From positions 31,161 to 95,160 of the forward strand of contig NZ_JAACYS010000003.1 in the NCBI RefSeq assembly GCF_009996845.1: DNA of 64,000 nucleotides. Direction: 5' to 3'. The notes beneath the pieces were generated by a model. That model was given only the letters and a program-made list of their open reading frames with translations, had not been told where the DNA came from and searched no databases. The translations under genes and the position numbers were made by a program. Shown here piece after piece: positions 37,583 through 47,081 of the stretch (its first letter is position 1; each line of letters begins with the position of its first letter). This DNA is from Pallidibacillus pasinlerensis (GTDB lineage Bacteria; Bacillota; Bacilli; Bacillales; Caldibacillaceae).

Positions 37583-38044
37583 TTATTCAATATCAATCAA
37601 ATTTCCTTTTTGTTTAGGTACGGTCACTGTCAATAATCCATCACGATACGTTGCTTTCGTTCGATTTTCTAATACGGGATGGTAAAACGGAATTGTCCGA
37701 CTTACTTGAGAGTATGACTTTTTATTATGTGTGTTTTTTGTATTGTCATTTTTGATTGTTTCAACTTCTGAATGATAAACAGTAATTGTTAAACGATTGA
37801 CCATTGTTTGTAGATGAATTTGGTCTTTACTTACGCCGGGTAATTGAGCATACACGATATACTTATCCTCTTCTTCTTGAACATCTACTCGAAAGCGCGG
37901 TTTAAAATAATTGATTTGGAATAATTCATCAATACTTTCTAATAAATTCCTGAAAGGACGATCTTGGAAAATTGGATAAAAATTAAACCATTCCTTTAAA
38001 GGATCATCAGGAAGATTTGACTTTTTAGAATGATCATTACTCAA
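37583..38044 (-). CDS. Hsp20/alpha-crystallin family protein
   Basis: A 153-residue small heat shock-type protein. The alpha-crystallin domain runs from about residue 50: FRVDVQEEEDKYIVYAQLPGVSKDQI, RLTITVYH, and the C-terminal YRDGLLTVTVPKQK. A charged, Asn/Lys-rich insert (about 95-110) interrupts the middle. Such proteins act as chaperones or, in Bacillus, as coat-associated proteins (CotM/YocM type). ATG 38044 follows AGGTGAATC on the reverse strand. It is convergent with yppG. Confidence 0.88.
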   Translation of the reverse strand: MSNDHSKKSNLPDDPLKEWFNFYPIFQDRPFRNLLESIDELFQINYFKPRFRVDVQEEEDKYIVYAQLPGVSKDQIHLQTMVNRLTITVYHSEVETIKNDNTKNTHNKKSYSQVSRTIPFYHPVLENRTKATYRDGLLTVTVPKQKGNLIDIE

Positions 38045-38227
38045 GTATGATTCACCTCGCTACATATTATTTTTTGCTATAATATATGAATAAAAAATAT
38101 GTACGTGAAAAGCATTCGCTTATTTTAATAAAGAGAGCTTTTCGTGTATTGTATAAATTTTGAGTATAGAACACATATTCGTTATAATAGCAATTAAGAA
38201 TAATAGAACATATATTAGGTGAAAAAT

Positions 38228-40507
38228 ATGCTTGGAAAACAAAATTTACAAGATTTAATTGATTGGATGAAAGCAAATAAAAATATATATGAAAATATTA
38301 CCCATTGGGAAACGATTGAAGGAAAGAAGGCAAATTTTGTTCCGTTTCCAGATAACCTCCATCCAAAATTAAAAGAAGCTTTAATAAATCGTGGTATTAA
38401 TTCTTTATACAGTCATCAACGTGAAGCTTTTGATATAGCAATGAAGGGTGAAAACTTTACGGCTGTAACTCCGACTGCCAGCGGAAAAACTTTGTGTTAC
38501 AATTTACCAGTTTTACAAACGATTTTAGAAAATAGTGAGGCAAGGGCTCTATACATGTTTCCAACAAAAGCCCTTAGTTATGATCAAAAAAGTGAATTAA
38601 ACGAACTAATTGAAACAGCTGAAATAGATGTGAAGTGTTACACATATGATGGTGATACACCGGCAAATATTCGACAAAAGGTGCGAAAAGCAGGCTCTAT
38701 AGTTATAACAAATCCAGATATGCTACATTCTGGGATTTTACCACACCATACGAAGTGGGTATCCTTATTTGAAAACCTTAAATTTGTTATTATTGATGAA
38801 CTACATATTTATCGTGGGGTTTTTGGTAGTCATACTGCAAACGTTATTAGGAGATTAAAAAGAATATGTGAGTTCTATGGAAGTAATCCTGTGTTTATTT
38901 CAACATCGGCAACAATTGCCAATCCGAAAGAACTTGCAGAAACATTAACAGGTGAAAAAACAAATCTAATTGACAACAATGGTGCACCAAGTGGAAAAAA
39001 ACATTTTGTTTTTTATAATCCGCCGATTGTAAATAAACCACTTAATATAAGGCGAAGTGCTACATTGGAGGTACGGAAACTTGCCAGTGAATTTTTGAAA
39101 AATAAAATTCAAACGATTATTTTTGCAAGAAGTCGAGTTCGAGTAGAAATTATTTTAACGTATTTACAAGAGCTAGTTAAAGATAAAATTGGTGCAAACG
39201 GTATCCGTGGTTATCGTGGTGGATATTTACCAACGGAGCGAAGGGAAATTGAAAAAGGGTTACGAAATGGAGAAATATATGGTGTTGTTTCAACTAATGC
39301 CTTAGAATTAGGGGTTGATATTGGCCAATTACAAGTGTGTATCATGACCGGTTATCCTGGCACGATTGCTAGTGCTTGGCAACAAGCAGGACGGGCTGGA
39401 AGAAGAAATGATGAAGCGTTAATTTTATATGTGGCTAGTTCAACACCTCTTGATCAATATGTAATCAATCATCCTGAATACTTTTTTAAACAATCTCCAG
39501 AAGTAGCCAGGATTAACCCAAATAACTTAATTATACTCGTTGACCATATTAAATGTGCTGCTTATGAGTTACCTTTTAAGAAAGGGGACACATTTGGCGG
39601 TATTGATGTTGAAGATGTTCTTGATTATTTACTAGATCAAAAAGTATTAATCTATAGTGGAAATAAGTATCATTGGATGAGTGATTCGTTCCCAGCGCAT
39701 AATATTAGTCTTCGTTCGGCAGCACAGGAAAATGTCGTTATTATTGACCAATCAGATATAGCGAATGTAAAAGTGATTGGTGAAATGGATACTTTTAGTG
39801 CAATGACATTACTCCATGATGAGGCAATTTACCTTCATCAAGGAACACAGTATCAAGTTGAAAAACTAGATTGGGAAGAGAAAAAAGCTTTTGTGAGAGA
39901 AGTGAAAGTAGACTACTATACTGACGCAAACCTTGCCGTCCAATTAAAAGTATTGGAAGTAGATAAAGAAGCCGAATATGAAAAAACAATTGTTCAATAT
40001 GGTGATGTTGCCGTTCAAGCAATGGCGACAATTTTTAAGAAAATTAAATTTGAAACCCATGAAAATATTGGGTCAGGTCCAATTCATCTACCGGAACAAA
40101 TTTTACATACGACAGCGACATGGATTTCTTTAAAAAATCAATTAACTGAATTAAATGAGGAACGGATAGAGGAAGGGTTGCTAGGTTTGACGCACGCCTT
40201 AAAAAACATTGTTCCGATGCATGTCATGTGTGACCCGAAAGACATATTTGTTGTTCCCCAAGTAAAAGCAAGTCATAATGAAAAACCAACAATCTTTTTA
40301 TACGATCGCTATCCAGGTGGTGTTGGTTTAAGTGAGGGAATTTATTCAAGAATAAATGACATATTGCTTGAAACAAAGCATGTTATTTATTCTTGTCCAT
40401 GTGATTCTGGTTGTCCATCTTGTATCGGTACTGATGTTTTGTCAAATACAGGTAAATCCGATTCTCTCCTTTTATTGGATTATTTCATAGAAGAAACGGC
40501 TGGGTAA
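38228..40507 (+). CDS. mrfA: DEAD/DEAH helicase MrfA (YprA), mitomycin repair
   Basis: A 759-residue superfamily 2 helicase with Walker A TPTASGKT (about 81-88), TKALSYDQ, DELHIYRGVFGSH (about 190), STSATIANP, and the C-terminal helicase motifs NALELGVDIGQL and QQAGRAGRR. The DUF1998/MZB domain at the end has CPCDSGCPSC with four cysteines for zinc. In B. subtilis it repairs mitomycin C damage with MrfB. ATG 38228 is 7 bases after AGGTG; the GTG at 38219 overlaps that site. mrfB follows after 10 bases. Confidence 0.93.
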   Translation: MLGKQNLQDLIDWMKANKNIYENITHWETIEGKKANFVPFPDNLHPKLKEALINRGINSLYSHQREAFDIAMKGENFTAVTPTASGKTLCYNLPVLQTILENSEARALYMFPTKALSYDQKSELNELIETAEIDVKCYTYDGDTPANIRQKVRKAGSIVITNPDMLHSGILPHHTKWVSLFENLKFVIIDELHIYRGVFGSHTANVIRRLKRICEFYGSNPVFISTSATIANPKELAETLTGEKTNLIDNNGAPSGKKHFVFYNPPIVNKPLNIRRSATLEVRKLASEFLKNKIQTIIFARSRVRVEIILTYLQELVKDKIGANGIRGYRGGYLPTERREIEKGLRNGEIYGVVSTNALELGVDIGQLQVCIMTGYPGTIASAWQQAGRAGRRNDEALILYVASSTPLDQYVINHPEYFFKQSPEVARINPNNLIILVDHIKCAAYELPFKKGDTFGGIDVEDVLDYLLDQKVLIYSGNKYHWMSDSFPAHNISLRSAAQENVVIIDQSDIANVKVIGEMDTFSAMTLLHDEAIYLHQGTQYQVEKLDWEEKKAFVREVKVDYYTDANLAVQLKVLEVDKEAEYEKTIVQYGDVAVQAMATIFKKIKFETHENIGSGPIHLPEQILHTTATWISLKNQLTELNEERIEEGLLGLTHALKNIVPMHVMCDPKDIFVVPQVKASHNEKPTIFLYDRYPGGVGLSEGIYSRINDILLETKHVIYSCPCDSGCPSCIGTDVLSNTGKSDSLLLLDYFIEETAG

Positions 40508-40517
40508 GGTGAGAAAA

Positions 40518-41792
40518 TTGAAACTAAAAGCAAAACTGAAAATGTATGAGTCATATTTGACACAAGAAGAACCGAAGGACCAAGTGGAACCTAAACAAAA
40601 TATCGAAATTCCTCATTTAGAAAAATGGGCAAGCTTTGACACATCTCCTTATTTTTTAGATAATGAGTATTGTTTAATTCGAAAAAAAAGATATCCTATT
40701 CATACGAAAAGAGGAAAGTATACATTTAATGACTTTAAAACAGCTGTTTCTGCTTGGCAAAAGACGAATATTGAACATCCTTTGTCTACGAAAGGCTTTC
40801 AACCAACTGATTTATTTTTCTTTGATACAGAAACAACAGGATTAGGTGGCGGTGTTGGTAATACGATATTTTTACTCGGCTATGCTTATTTTGAAAATGA
40901 CGAGGTTGTCGTAAAACAACATCTATTGCCTGAACCTGGGGGAGAAATTCCATTATATGATAGTTTCCTAAAATCAATCGATTACACCACCCTTGTAACG
41001 TATAACGGAAAAGCCTTTGATTGGCCACAAGTGAAGACACGTCATACCCTTGTCCGAGAACATGTACCGAAATTACCACAGTTCGGACATTTTGATTTAT
41101 TACATGCATCTCGTCGTCTTTGGAAAGGGGAATTAGAATCTGTAAAATTATCAATTGTTGAAAAAGAAATTCTTGGCATTGAACGAGAAGATGATGTGCC
41201 GGGGTTTCTTGCACCGATGATTTATTTTGACTTTGTGGAAACGAAAAATGTAGACGGTATTATGAAGATTATGGAACATAATGAAGATGATGTCCTTTCC
41301 TTAATCGCTTTATATACGCATATTTCATTTCAACTGTTAGGACTTGATCGGGAACAATCGAAAACAGAACAAATACAAGTTGGTAAATGGTTCTCATCAT
41401 TAAATCAATCTAAACAGGCAATTAAACTTTACGAACAAGCTCTTGATAATTTTGACGGGAAAGAATCATGGCAGGCTAAATATGATCTTGCTATGCAATA
41501 TAAAAAACAAAAACAAATTGAACATTCGCTACCGCTTTGGAAAGAAATTATTGACGAGGGTAGAGGAATTGTTAAAGTTAAATCAACAATTGAGTTGGCT
41601 AAGTACCTAGAACATAAGCGGAAAAGTTTCCAAGATGCAATTAATGTGGCAAGAGAAGGATTATATGAATTAAAAAGAATTAAAAAGATAAGTAATACAT
41701 TTCCAGAAAATTTGCAGGAAGATTTACAAAAACGTATCGGTCGCTTACAAGAAAAAATCCAAAAGAAATCTTATAATTCCTCATTAGATTAA
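40518..41792 (+). CDS. mrfB: DEDDh exonuclease MrfB (YprB), mitomycin repair
   Basis: An exonuclease of about 424 residues. The ribonuclease H-like domain has FFDTETTGLGGG (about residue 99), YNGKAFDWPQVKTRH and HNEDDVLSLIAL, giving the four acidic residues and the histidine. The C-terminal third has TPR-like helices (SKQAIKLYEQALDNF and following). In B. subtilis it acts with MrfA in a repair path independent of UvrABC. TTG 40518 is better spaced from AAGGTGAG than GTG 40509. Confidence 0.92.
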   Translation: MKLKAKLKMYESYLTQEEPKDQVEPKQNIEIPHLEKWASFDTSPYFLDNEYCLIRKKRYPIHTKRGKYTFNDFKTAVSAWQKTNIEHPLSTKGFQPTDLFFFDTETTGLGGGVGNTIFLLGYAYFENDEVVVKQHLLPEPGGEIPLYDSFLKSIDYTTLVTYNGKAFDWPQVKTRHTLVREHVPKLPQFGHFDLLHASRRLWKGELESVKLSIVEKEILGIEREDDVPGFLAPMIYFDFVETKNVDGIMKIMEHNEDDVLSLIALYTHISFQLLGLDREQSKTEQIQVGKWFSSLNQSKQAIKLYEQALDNFDGKESWQAKYDLAMQYKKQKQIEHSLPLWKEIIDEGRGIVKVKSTIELAKYLEHKRKSFQDAINVAREGLYELKRIKKISNTFPENLQEDLQKRIGRLQEKIQKKSYNSSLD

Positions 41793-41884
41793 ATTATTAT
41801 TAGGTATAACTGCAATGGATATTTCCAAAAGTTCAAAAAATTTCCCTGGCAAGCGCAAAATCCTACAAAAAGAACACTTTTATT

Positions 41885-41924
41885 AGCCGTTTCGACAAAA
41901 ATTGGGAGAAATGGCTGATTTTTT
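41885..41924 (+). terminator. Terminator after mrfB
   Basis: AGCCGTTTC (41885-41893) pairs with GAAATGGCT (41908-41916), one G-U, followed by GATTTTTTAT. The rest of the gap to cotD holds one micro-ORF. Confidence 0.75.
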
Positions 41925-42007
41925 ATAGATATGAGGATTGCATAAGCTAGGCTTTCTTATTACAATTGAATTTGTTTATAATGAAATAACGAAGGTAGTG
42001 ATTTAAT

Positions 42008-42103
42008 ATGCATCGTGCCTTACTGTATTTATTTTTCACGATTATTATTGCTGTAATGTTAGTATTTTCAATTTTCCAAGATGAAATGCTTCTTTTATTA
42101 TAA
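42008..42103 (+). CDS. Possible 31-residue membrane micropeptide
   Basis: ATG 42008 opens a 31-codon frame, MHRALLYLFFTIIIAV and onward, that is one hydrophobic helix followed by FQDEMLLLL. AAGG at 41993 is rather far (11 bases). A TATAAT lies at about 41973. The single hydrophobic helix with charged ends is more protein-like than chance, but codon evidence is thin. No family recognised. Confidence 0.35.
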   Translation: MHRALLYLFFTIIIAVMLVFSIFQDEMLLLL

Positions 42104-42215
42104 GAAATAGGTGGACAATATGCAAAATAGGTGTTTTCATTAGTACATGTATCCCCGATATTTCATAGGTTATTAGTGTATAATCTATTCTAATGATTGA
42201 AAGGGGAGTTAATGT

Positions 42216-42611
42216 ATGCCAGCATTTTCGTGCAATCAAATGCCACCGATGGGTAATCAACAAGGAATGATGCAACAGACAGGTTTTGGTCCAGGAATGG
42301 CACCGACAACTGGCTTTGGACCAGGTTTCGGACCAGGCCCTGGTTTTGGCCCAATTGCTACTAGCCCAGTAAATGTGTTTCCACCTAATGTTGCACCACC
42401 TGTCGTATCACCAACAAAGCAATTTGTAAATACTAATCAATTCACTACTATTGTCCCTCACATTCATCCATCACATACAACAACGGTAAATAAACACAAG
42501 TTTATTCATGAGCACTATTGTCCACACACAGAATCGTGTGTAAATGAAGTAAGTCATCAACATGTAAATTGTGGCTGTCCACGTCCAATGAAACCATTTT
42601 GTGGTTGCTAA
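42216..42611 (+). CDS. cotD: Inner spore coat protein CotD
   Basis: A 131-residue coat protein. The first part is Gly/Phe/Pro/Met-rich with GFGPG repeats (TGFGPGMAPTTGFGPGFGPG). The conserved CotD core follows: TIVPHIHPSHTTTVNKHKFIHEHYCPHTESC. The end is cysteine-rich (CGCPRPMKPFCGC). It would be made in the mother cell under late sporulation control. The ATG follows AAAGGGGAG. Repetitive N-terminus is longer than in B. subtilis CotD. Confidence 0.9.
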   Translation: MPAFSCNQMPPMGNQQGMMQQTGFGPGMAPTTGFGPGFGPGPGFGPIATSPVNVFPPNVAPPVVSPTKQFVNTNQFTTIVPHIHPSHTTTVNKHKFIHEHYCPHTESCVNEVSHQHVNCGCPRPMKPFCGC

Positions 42612-42637
42612 AAATTTGAATTATTGGAATAAACAAT

Positions 42638-42666
42638 GGTCCTGTATCATAAATAGGTACAGGACC
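42638..42666 (+). terminator. cotD hairpin terminator
   Basis: GGTCCTGTA (42638-42646) pairs perfectly with TACAGGACC (42658-42666); the following TAAAGATTTTAT is a weak T-tract. Confidence 0.55.
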
Positions 42667-42867
42667 TAAAGATTTTATATATTATAAAATTTAATTTGTG
42701 AAAAATATATATTACTTTTTTAATTGTATAATGTATAATATGGATTGCAAGTGTGATTTAGTGAACAGATTATTACTTACATAAGGGTATTCGACATATT
42801 GGTAAAATTGACAAATCTTCATATTTTTGAAAAAATATTATTAATGAACAAGATCGGGGTGTTAACT

Positions 42868-43164
42868 TTGCTACCAAATAATATTCAATTAACTGCAAAA
42901 GACATTCTTGAAAAAGAATTCAAGACGAGTATGCGGGGTTATAATCAAGAAGAAGTAGATCAATATTTAGACATAATCATTAAAGATTATGAAATCTTTA
43001 CTAAATATATTGAAGAATTGCAATTAGAAAATCAAAAGCTTAAAAAACAATTAGAAGAAGCACGCAAACAACCAGCTCAGCCAACAGGAGCTACAAACTT
43101 TGATATATTAAAACGATTAAGCAATTTAGAAAAACATGTTTTTGGGAATAAATTGCAAGACTAA
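42868..43164 (+). CDS. gpsB: Cell division protein GpsB
   Basis: A 98-residue DivIVA-like protein that shuttles PBP1 between septum and side wall. It has [35 protein letters not shown] (the DivIVA lipid/PBP-binding motif), a coiled coil ([16 protein letters not shown]), a linker, and the trimerising C-terminus [19 protein letters not shown] 42868 gives the family start and length; the open frame upstream to 42799 is noncoding. It lies just before rnpB as in B. subtilis. Confidence 0.93.
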   Translation: MLPNNIQLTAKDILEKEFKTSMRGYNQEEVDQYLDIIIKDYEIFTKYIEELQLENQKLKKQLEEARKQPAQPTGATNFDILKRLSNLEKHVFGNKLQD

Positions 43165-43231
43165 CTTTTAAAATAGAATAATTAACCATTGAAATATTCC
43201 TGTTGTTTGTTTATACTTACATAGTGTCAGG

Positions 43232-43645
43232 CGTTAATAACGTTCGGGTAATCGCGGTGCTTCATTTGAAGCGCTGAGGAAAGTCCATGCTCGCACGGTG
43301 CTGAGATGCTCGTAGTGATCGTGCCTGGCGAAACAATAAGCCAGGGCAGTCTGGTTTCGACTGGACTGACGGCAGGGAACGCACCTAAGTCCAATTGGAT
43401 ATGGTGCCAGTACCTTGAAAGTGCCACAGTGACGGAGCCTTGGAAGAAATTCCAAGGGTGGAACGAGGTAAACCCCACGAGCGAGAAACCCAAATTATGG
43501 TAGGGGAACTTTTCCTGGGGAAATGAACCTAAGGGAAAGGCAAGGGTTTAATACTCTTGCAGATAGATGATTACCGCCGGAGTACGAGACGAAAGTCGTA
43601 TGTAGTACGAAGGAACAGAACATGGCTTACAGAACGTTATTAACG
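43232..43645 (+). ncRNA. rnpB: RNase P RNA, type B (bacillary)
   Basis: The RNA subunit of RNase P, which matures the 5' ends of tRNAs. The termini CGTTAATAACGTT (43232-43244) and AACGTTATTAACG (43633-43645) pair to make helix P1. The universal GAGGAAAGTCCATGCTCGCA (43273-43292) is present, as are TGAAAGTGCCACAGTGACG, GGTAAACCCCACGAGCGAGA and, near the 3' end, AACAGAACATGGCTTACAGA. The order and length of about 414 match the Bacillus type. Several open frames on both strands here are spurious. Confidence 0.97.
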
Positions 43646-43664
43646 GTATGAAAACTTTTTCATG

Positions 43665-43714
43665 AGGCTGTCTCATAAATTACGGATCTTCCGTTATGAG
43701 ACAGCCTTATTTTG
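43665..43714 (+). terminator. rnpB terminator
   Basis: AGGCTGTCTCATAA (43665-43678) pairs perfectly with TTATGAGACAGCCT (43694-43707), followed by TATTTTG. Confidence 0.88.
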
Positions 43715-43752
43715 TTTACAATATGAATAATGTTTTTACTAGAGGTGAAATG

Positions 43753-44895
43753 ATGTCAAAATATAAAATACTAGCAACAGCACCAATGGGAATTGAATCG
43801 GTTGTTGCAAAAGAAGTACGAAACTTAGGTTACGAATGTCAAGTTGATAATGGAAAAATTATATATAGAGGCGATGAATCGGCTATTGCTCGCAGTAATC
43901 TTTGGTTACGAACGGCAGATCGAGTAAAAATTATTGTGGGTGAATTTAAAGCCAGGACATTTGACGAATTATTTGAAGGTACAAAAAAACTTCCTTGGGA
44001 ACAATTTTTAAATGAACATAGTGAATTTCCTGTATCCGGAAAATCAGTAAAATCAACATTACATAGTGTACCAGATTGTCAAGCAATTGTGAAAAAAGCT
44101 ATCGTTGAACGATTAAAATCAAAATATAAACATGTAAGCTGGTTTGAAGAAAAAGGACCAAAAGTGCCAATCGAAGTTTCCATTTTGAAAAATAAGGTGA
44201 CATTAACTATTGATACTAGTGGGGAAGGTTTACACAGGCGCGGGTACAGGATTTCACAAGGTGGTGCACCAATAAAAGAAACTTTAGCAGCAGCCTTAGT
44301 TCTTCTTACGAATTGGACACCAGACAAACCATTTGTCGATCCATTTTGTGGCTCGGGAACAATCCCGATTGAGGCAGCATTAATTGGTCAAAACATAGCC
44401 CCTGGTTTTAACCGAGATTTCATAAGTGAAAAGTGGCACTGGATGAAGGAATCGGTATGGGATGAAGCTCGCAATGAAGCCGAAGATTTAGCTAATTATG
44501 ACCAAGAGCTAACCATTTTCGGATCTGATATCGATCATAAAATGGTTAACATTGCTAAAGCAAATGCATTGGAAGCAGGTCTGGCTGATTTAATCCAATT
44601 TAAACAAATGCAGGCAACTGATTTTCATACAGATTTAAAATATGGGGTGTTAGTCGGTAATCCGCCATACGGAGAGAGACTTAGCGAAAGGGAAGCAGTT
44701 GAAAATTTATACCGAGAAATGGGACAGGCATTTCAAAGGTTAGATACGTGGTCAATTTATATAATTACTTCCCATGAAGGATTTGAAGAACTTTACGGTA
44801 AAAAAGCTACAAAAAAACGAAAGCTGTTCAACGGTTTTATAAAAACGGATTATTACCAATATTGGGGTCCTCGACCACCGAAAAATTTCGAATAA
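43753..44895 (+). CDS. rlmL: 23S rRNA (guanine-N2) methyltransferase, RlmL/YpsC type
   Basis: A 380-residue protein with an N-terminal THUMP domain (SKYKILATAPMGIESVVAKE, with RADRV-like LRTADRVKII) and a C-terminal Rossmann methyltransferase. The SAM motif is DPFCGSGTIPIEAALIG (around residue 196) and the catalytic motif is VGNPPYGERL (NPPY). ATG 43753 lies 5 bases after AGAGGTG. It follows rnpB as in B. subtilis (ypsC). Confidence 0.92.
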   Translation: MSKYKILATAPMGIESVVAKEVRNLGYECQVDNGKIIYRGDESAIARSNLWLRTADRVKIIVGEFKARTFDELFEGTKKLPWEQFLNEHSEFPVSGKSVKSTLHSVPDCQAIVKKAIVERLKSKYKHVSWFEEKGPKVPIEVSILKNKVTLTIDTSGEGLHRRGYRISQGGAPIKETLAAALVLLTNWTPDKPFVDPFCGSGTIPIEAALIGQNIAPGFNRDFISEKWHWMKESVWDEARNEAEDLANYDQELTIFGSDIDHKMVNIAKANALEAGLADLIQFKQMQATDFHTDLKYGVLVGNPPYGERLSEREAVENLYREMGQAFQRLDTWSIYIITSHEGFEELYGKKATKKRKLFNGFIKTDYYQYWGPRPPKNFE

Positions 44896-44960
44896 ATTAA
44901 CACAAAAATGTAATGTAATAACTATAAATATAGAGTTAAAATATAATGTTCATAAATAAA

Positions 44961-45070
44961 AAGGCTGTCCAACAAAAGAGTTGATTTGATATCGAGTTAC
45001 CGGCGAAATCGTCCGTAACAGATATAGATGGATAATACATCGTTACTCTTTGCATTTAATGGATAGTCTT
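44961..45070 (+). other. Nested inverted-repeat element, candidate small RNA or MITE
   Basis: Three concentric helices: AAGGCTGTCC (44961-44970) with GGATAGTCTT (45061-45070, two G-U); AAAGAGT (44975-44981) with ACTCTTT (45045-45051); and GTTAC-GGCG (44996-45005) with CGTC-GTAAC (45010-45019) around AAAT. No open frame. The ends resemble insertion-sequence ends (GGCTGTCC). It lies between rlmL and a small gene; the remainder of the 306-base gap shows nothing else. Confidence 0.45.
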
Positions 45071-45201
45071 AAAGTATTTTTTCGGAATATTCTGTTACAA
45101 AAAGGTAAAATAATGATTTTTGTAGAATATGTAAAATAAAGGAATATTTCCATTTTTCATGACTATAATATTTATTATCAAATTTAAGGAAGGGGTGGAA
45201 T

Positions 45202-45384
45202 ATGTATAGAGATAATCGTATGAATTTTGACCAAATGTTAAAAGCGATTGAAACTGCATACGAACATTTACAAAATGATGAATCTGCACAAGAAGCTATT
45301 CAATCATTAAAAGAGGCAGAACAAAATATACAACAAGCAATAAATTTCAATTTATCTGCTCCAATTTTTAGGACACATCAATAG
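45202..45384 (+). CDS. Small acidic helical protein, unknown
   Basis: A 60-residue soluble protein from ATG 45202 after GGAAGGGGTGG. It is helical with heptad-like leucines and many Gln/Glu (NFDQMLKAIETAYEHLQNDE, then EAIQSLKEAEQNIQQAI). A terminator follows 4 bases after the stop, so it is a stand-alone gene. I do not recognise the family. Confidence 0.7.
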   Translation: MYRDNRMNFDQMLKAIETAYEHLQNDESAQEAIQSLKEAEQNIQQAINFNLSAPIFRTHQ

Positions 45385-45388
45385 AATG

Positions 45389-45424
45389 GAGGCTATCTTA
45401 ATGACGGCCTCCTTTTTTATTTTA
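45389..45424 (+). terminator. Intrinsic terminator
   Basis: GGAGGC (45389-45394) pairs with GCCTCC (45407-45412), then TTTTTTATTTT. Confidence 0.88.
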
Positions 45425-45493
45425 GTAGGTAAAAATTTACTAAGAAAAAAAGTAAAGTTATAATAAATTTATTAAAATTTAGGGGGGAAAGTT

Positions 45494-47011
45494 ATGACGA
45501 CAAATATACAACAGTTAGAAACCGATTTTTTAAATTATGTAAAAAAAATAACTGCCTATGAAGAGGCGTTAAACTTAATGTATTGGGATCTTCGGACAGG
45601 TGCACCGAAAAAGGGGGTTGAAGGACGTTCGGAAGTAATTGGCTTATTATCATCAGAAGTATTTAAAATGGAAACTTCTGAAGAAATGGAAGGTTATTTG
45701 AATCAATTATTAGATGAAAAAAATAAAGAACATATTTCTGAGATTGCATTAAAAACAGCGTTAGATTGCAAAAAAAGTTTTGACCGCATGAAAAAAATCC
45801 CAATTGATGAGTATCAGGCTTACGTAACGTTACAGACAAAAGCGGAATCTGTGTGGGAAGAGGCGAAAGAAAAAGCTGATTTTGACATGTTTCGACCGTA
45901 TTTAGAAGAACTTGTTGCAACAAATAAACGTTTTGTTGAATATTGGGGATATGAAGAAAATAAATACAATACGTTACTTGATATATATGAACCAGGTATG
46001 ACGGTAGATATATTAGATAACGTTTTTCGTGATGTGCGTGACGGGATTGTAGATTTGCTTCAAAAAATCGAAAAGTCAGACAGAAGAGTTGACACATCTT
46101 TCATTAATGAACATATCCCAAAAGCTAATCAAGAGGCTTTAAGCATTGAAATTTTAAAACAGATGGGTTACGACTTTGATGCTGGTCGCTTAGATGAATC
46201 TGTTCATCCGTTCCAAATAACGATTAACCAAGGGGATGCACGGATAACGAATAAGTATGATGAACAAGATTTTCGAATAGCTGTTTTTGGAGCGATGCAT
46301 GAAGGTGGACATGCTCTATATGAACAAAATGTTTCAAAAGATCTTGCTGGAACACCATTAGCTGGCGGGACATCTATGGGAATTCATGAATCCCAATCAT
46401 TGTTTAATGAAATTTTTGTCGGTCGAAACAAAAACTTTTGGAAGAAAAACTATGATTTATTGAAAAAATATGCAAACGATCAATTTGATAAAGTTCCGCT
46501 AGATGACTTTTATTATGCGATTAATGAAGTGCGTCCTAGTTTAATTCGCATTGAAGCAGATGAAGTCACCTATCCATTACATATTATTATCCGTTATGAA
46601 ATTGAAAAAGGGCTTTTTAATGATGAGATTGAAATAAAAGATTTACCTGCAATTTGGAATGAGAAATACAAAGAATATCTAGGTGTTGAACCTGATCACG
46701 ATGGCGTCGGTGTTCTGCAAGATGTACATTGGGCTAGTGGCGCGTTTGGATATTTCCCTTCCTATGCATTAGGTTATATTTATGCAGCTCAATTTAAAAA
46801 TGCATTATTAAAAGACCTTCCAAACTTTGATGAATTACTCGCTGAAGGAAAACTAGAGGAAATTAAAAAATGGTTTAACGAAAAAGTTCACCAATATGGA
46901 AAAATGAAAAAACCATTAGAAATTTTACAAGAAGCTACGGGAGAAGGGTTAAACGCACGCTATTTAATTGATTATTTACAAGAGAAATATCGTGATATTT
47001 ATCAGTTTTAA
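45494..47011 (+). CDS. ypwA: M32 family metallocarboxypeptidase
   Basis: A 505-residue cytosolic carboxypeptidase of the Taq family. The zinc motif HEGGHALYEQ is near residues 269-278, followed by GIHESQSLFNEIFVGR with the third ligand, and later EADEVTYPLHIIIRYEIE, DVHWASGAFGYFPSYALG and QYGKMKKPLEIL. The length is normal. The ATG follows AGGGGGG. Synteny with B. subtilis ypwA supports it. It is a single-gene unit ended by a terminator. Confidence 0.94.
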   Translation: MTTNIQQLETDFLNYVKKITAYEEALNLMYWDLRTGAPKKGVEGRSEVIGLLSSEVFKMETSEEMEGYLNQLLDEKNKEHISEIALKTALDCKKSFDRMKKIPIDEYQAYVTLQTKAESVWEEAKEKADFDMFRPYLEELVATNKRFVEYWGYEENKYNTLLDIYEPGMTVDILDNVFRDVRDGIVDLLQKIEKSDRRVDTSFINEHIPKANQEALSIEILKQMGYDFDAGRLDESVHPFQITINQGDARITNKYDEQDFRIAVFGAMHEGGHALYEQNVSKDLAGTPLAGGTSMGIHESQSLFNEIFVGRNKNFWKKNYDLLKKYANDQFDKVPLDDFYYAINEVRPSLIRIEADEVTYPLHIIIRYEIEKGLFNDEIEIKDLPAIWNEKYKEYLGVEPDHDGVGVLQDVHWASGAFGYFPSYALGYIYAAQFKNALLKDLPNFDELLAEGKLEEIKKWFNEKVHQYGKMKKPLEILQEATGEGLNARYLIDYLQEKYRDIYQF

Positions 47012-47020
47012 AAAAATAAT

Positions 47021-47068
47021 AGGAATCTACAATTAGACAATTTTATCTAATGTAGATTCCTTTTTTTG
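47021..47068. terminator. Terminator after ypwA
   Basis: AGGAATCTACA (47021-47031) pairs perfectly with TGTAGATTCCT (47051-47061), then TTTTTTG. The A-run before the left arm may also serve the convergent EAL-HDOD gene. Confidence 0.88.
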
Positions 47069-47081
47069 TAAACAAACATAA

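Noticed and set aside
38104..38146. Hairpin between the Hsp20 gene and mrfA
   Set aside because: The stem relies on several G-U pairs and has no T-tract; too weak to call.
40786..41214. 142-residue reverse-strand frame inside mrfB
   Set aside because: It has no ribosome binding site and runs opposite to a gene with clear motifs.
43227..43503. Three open frames on both strands inside 43227-43503
   Set aside because: They overlap the RNase P RNA gene, whose conserved sequence and helix P1 explain the region.
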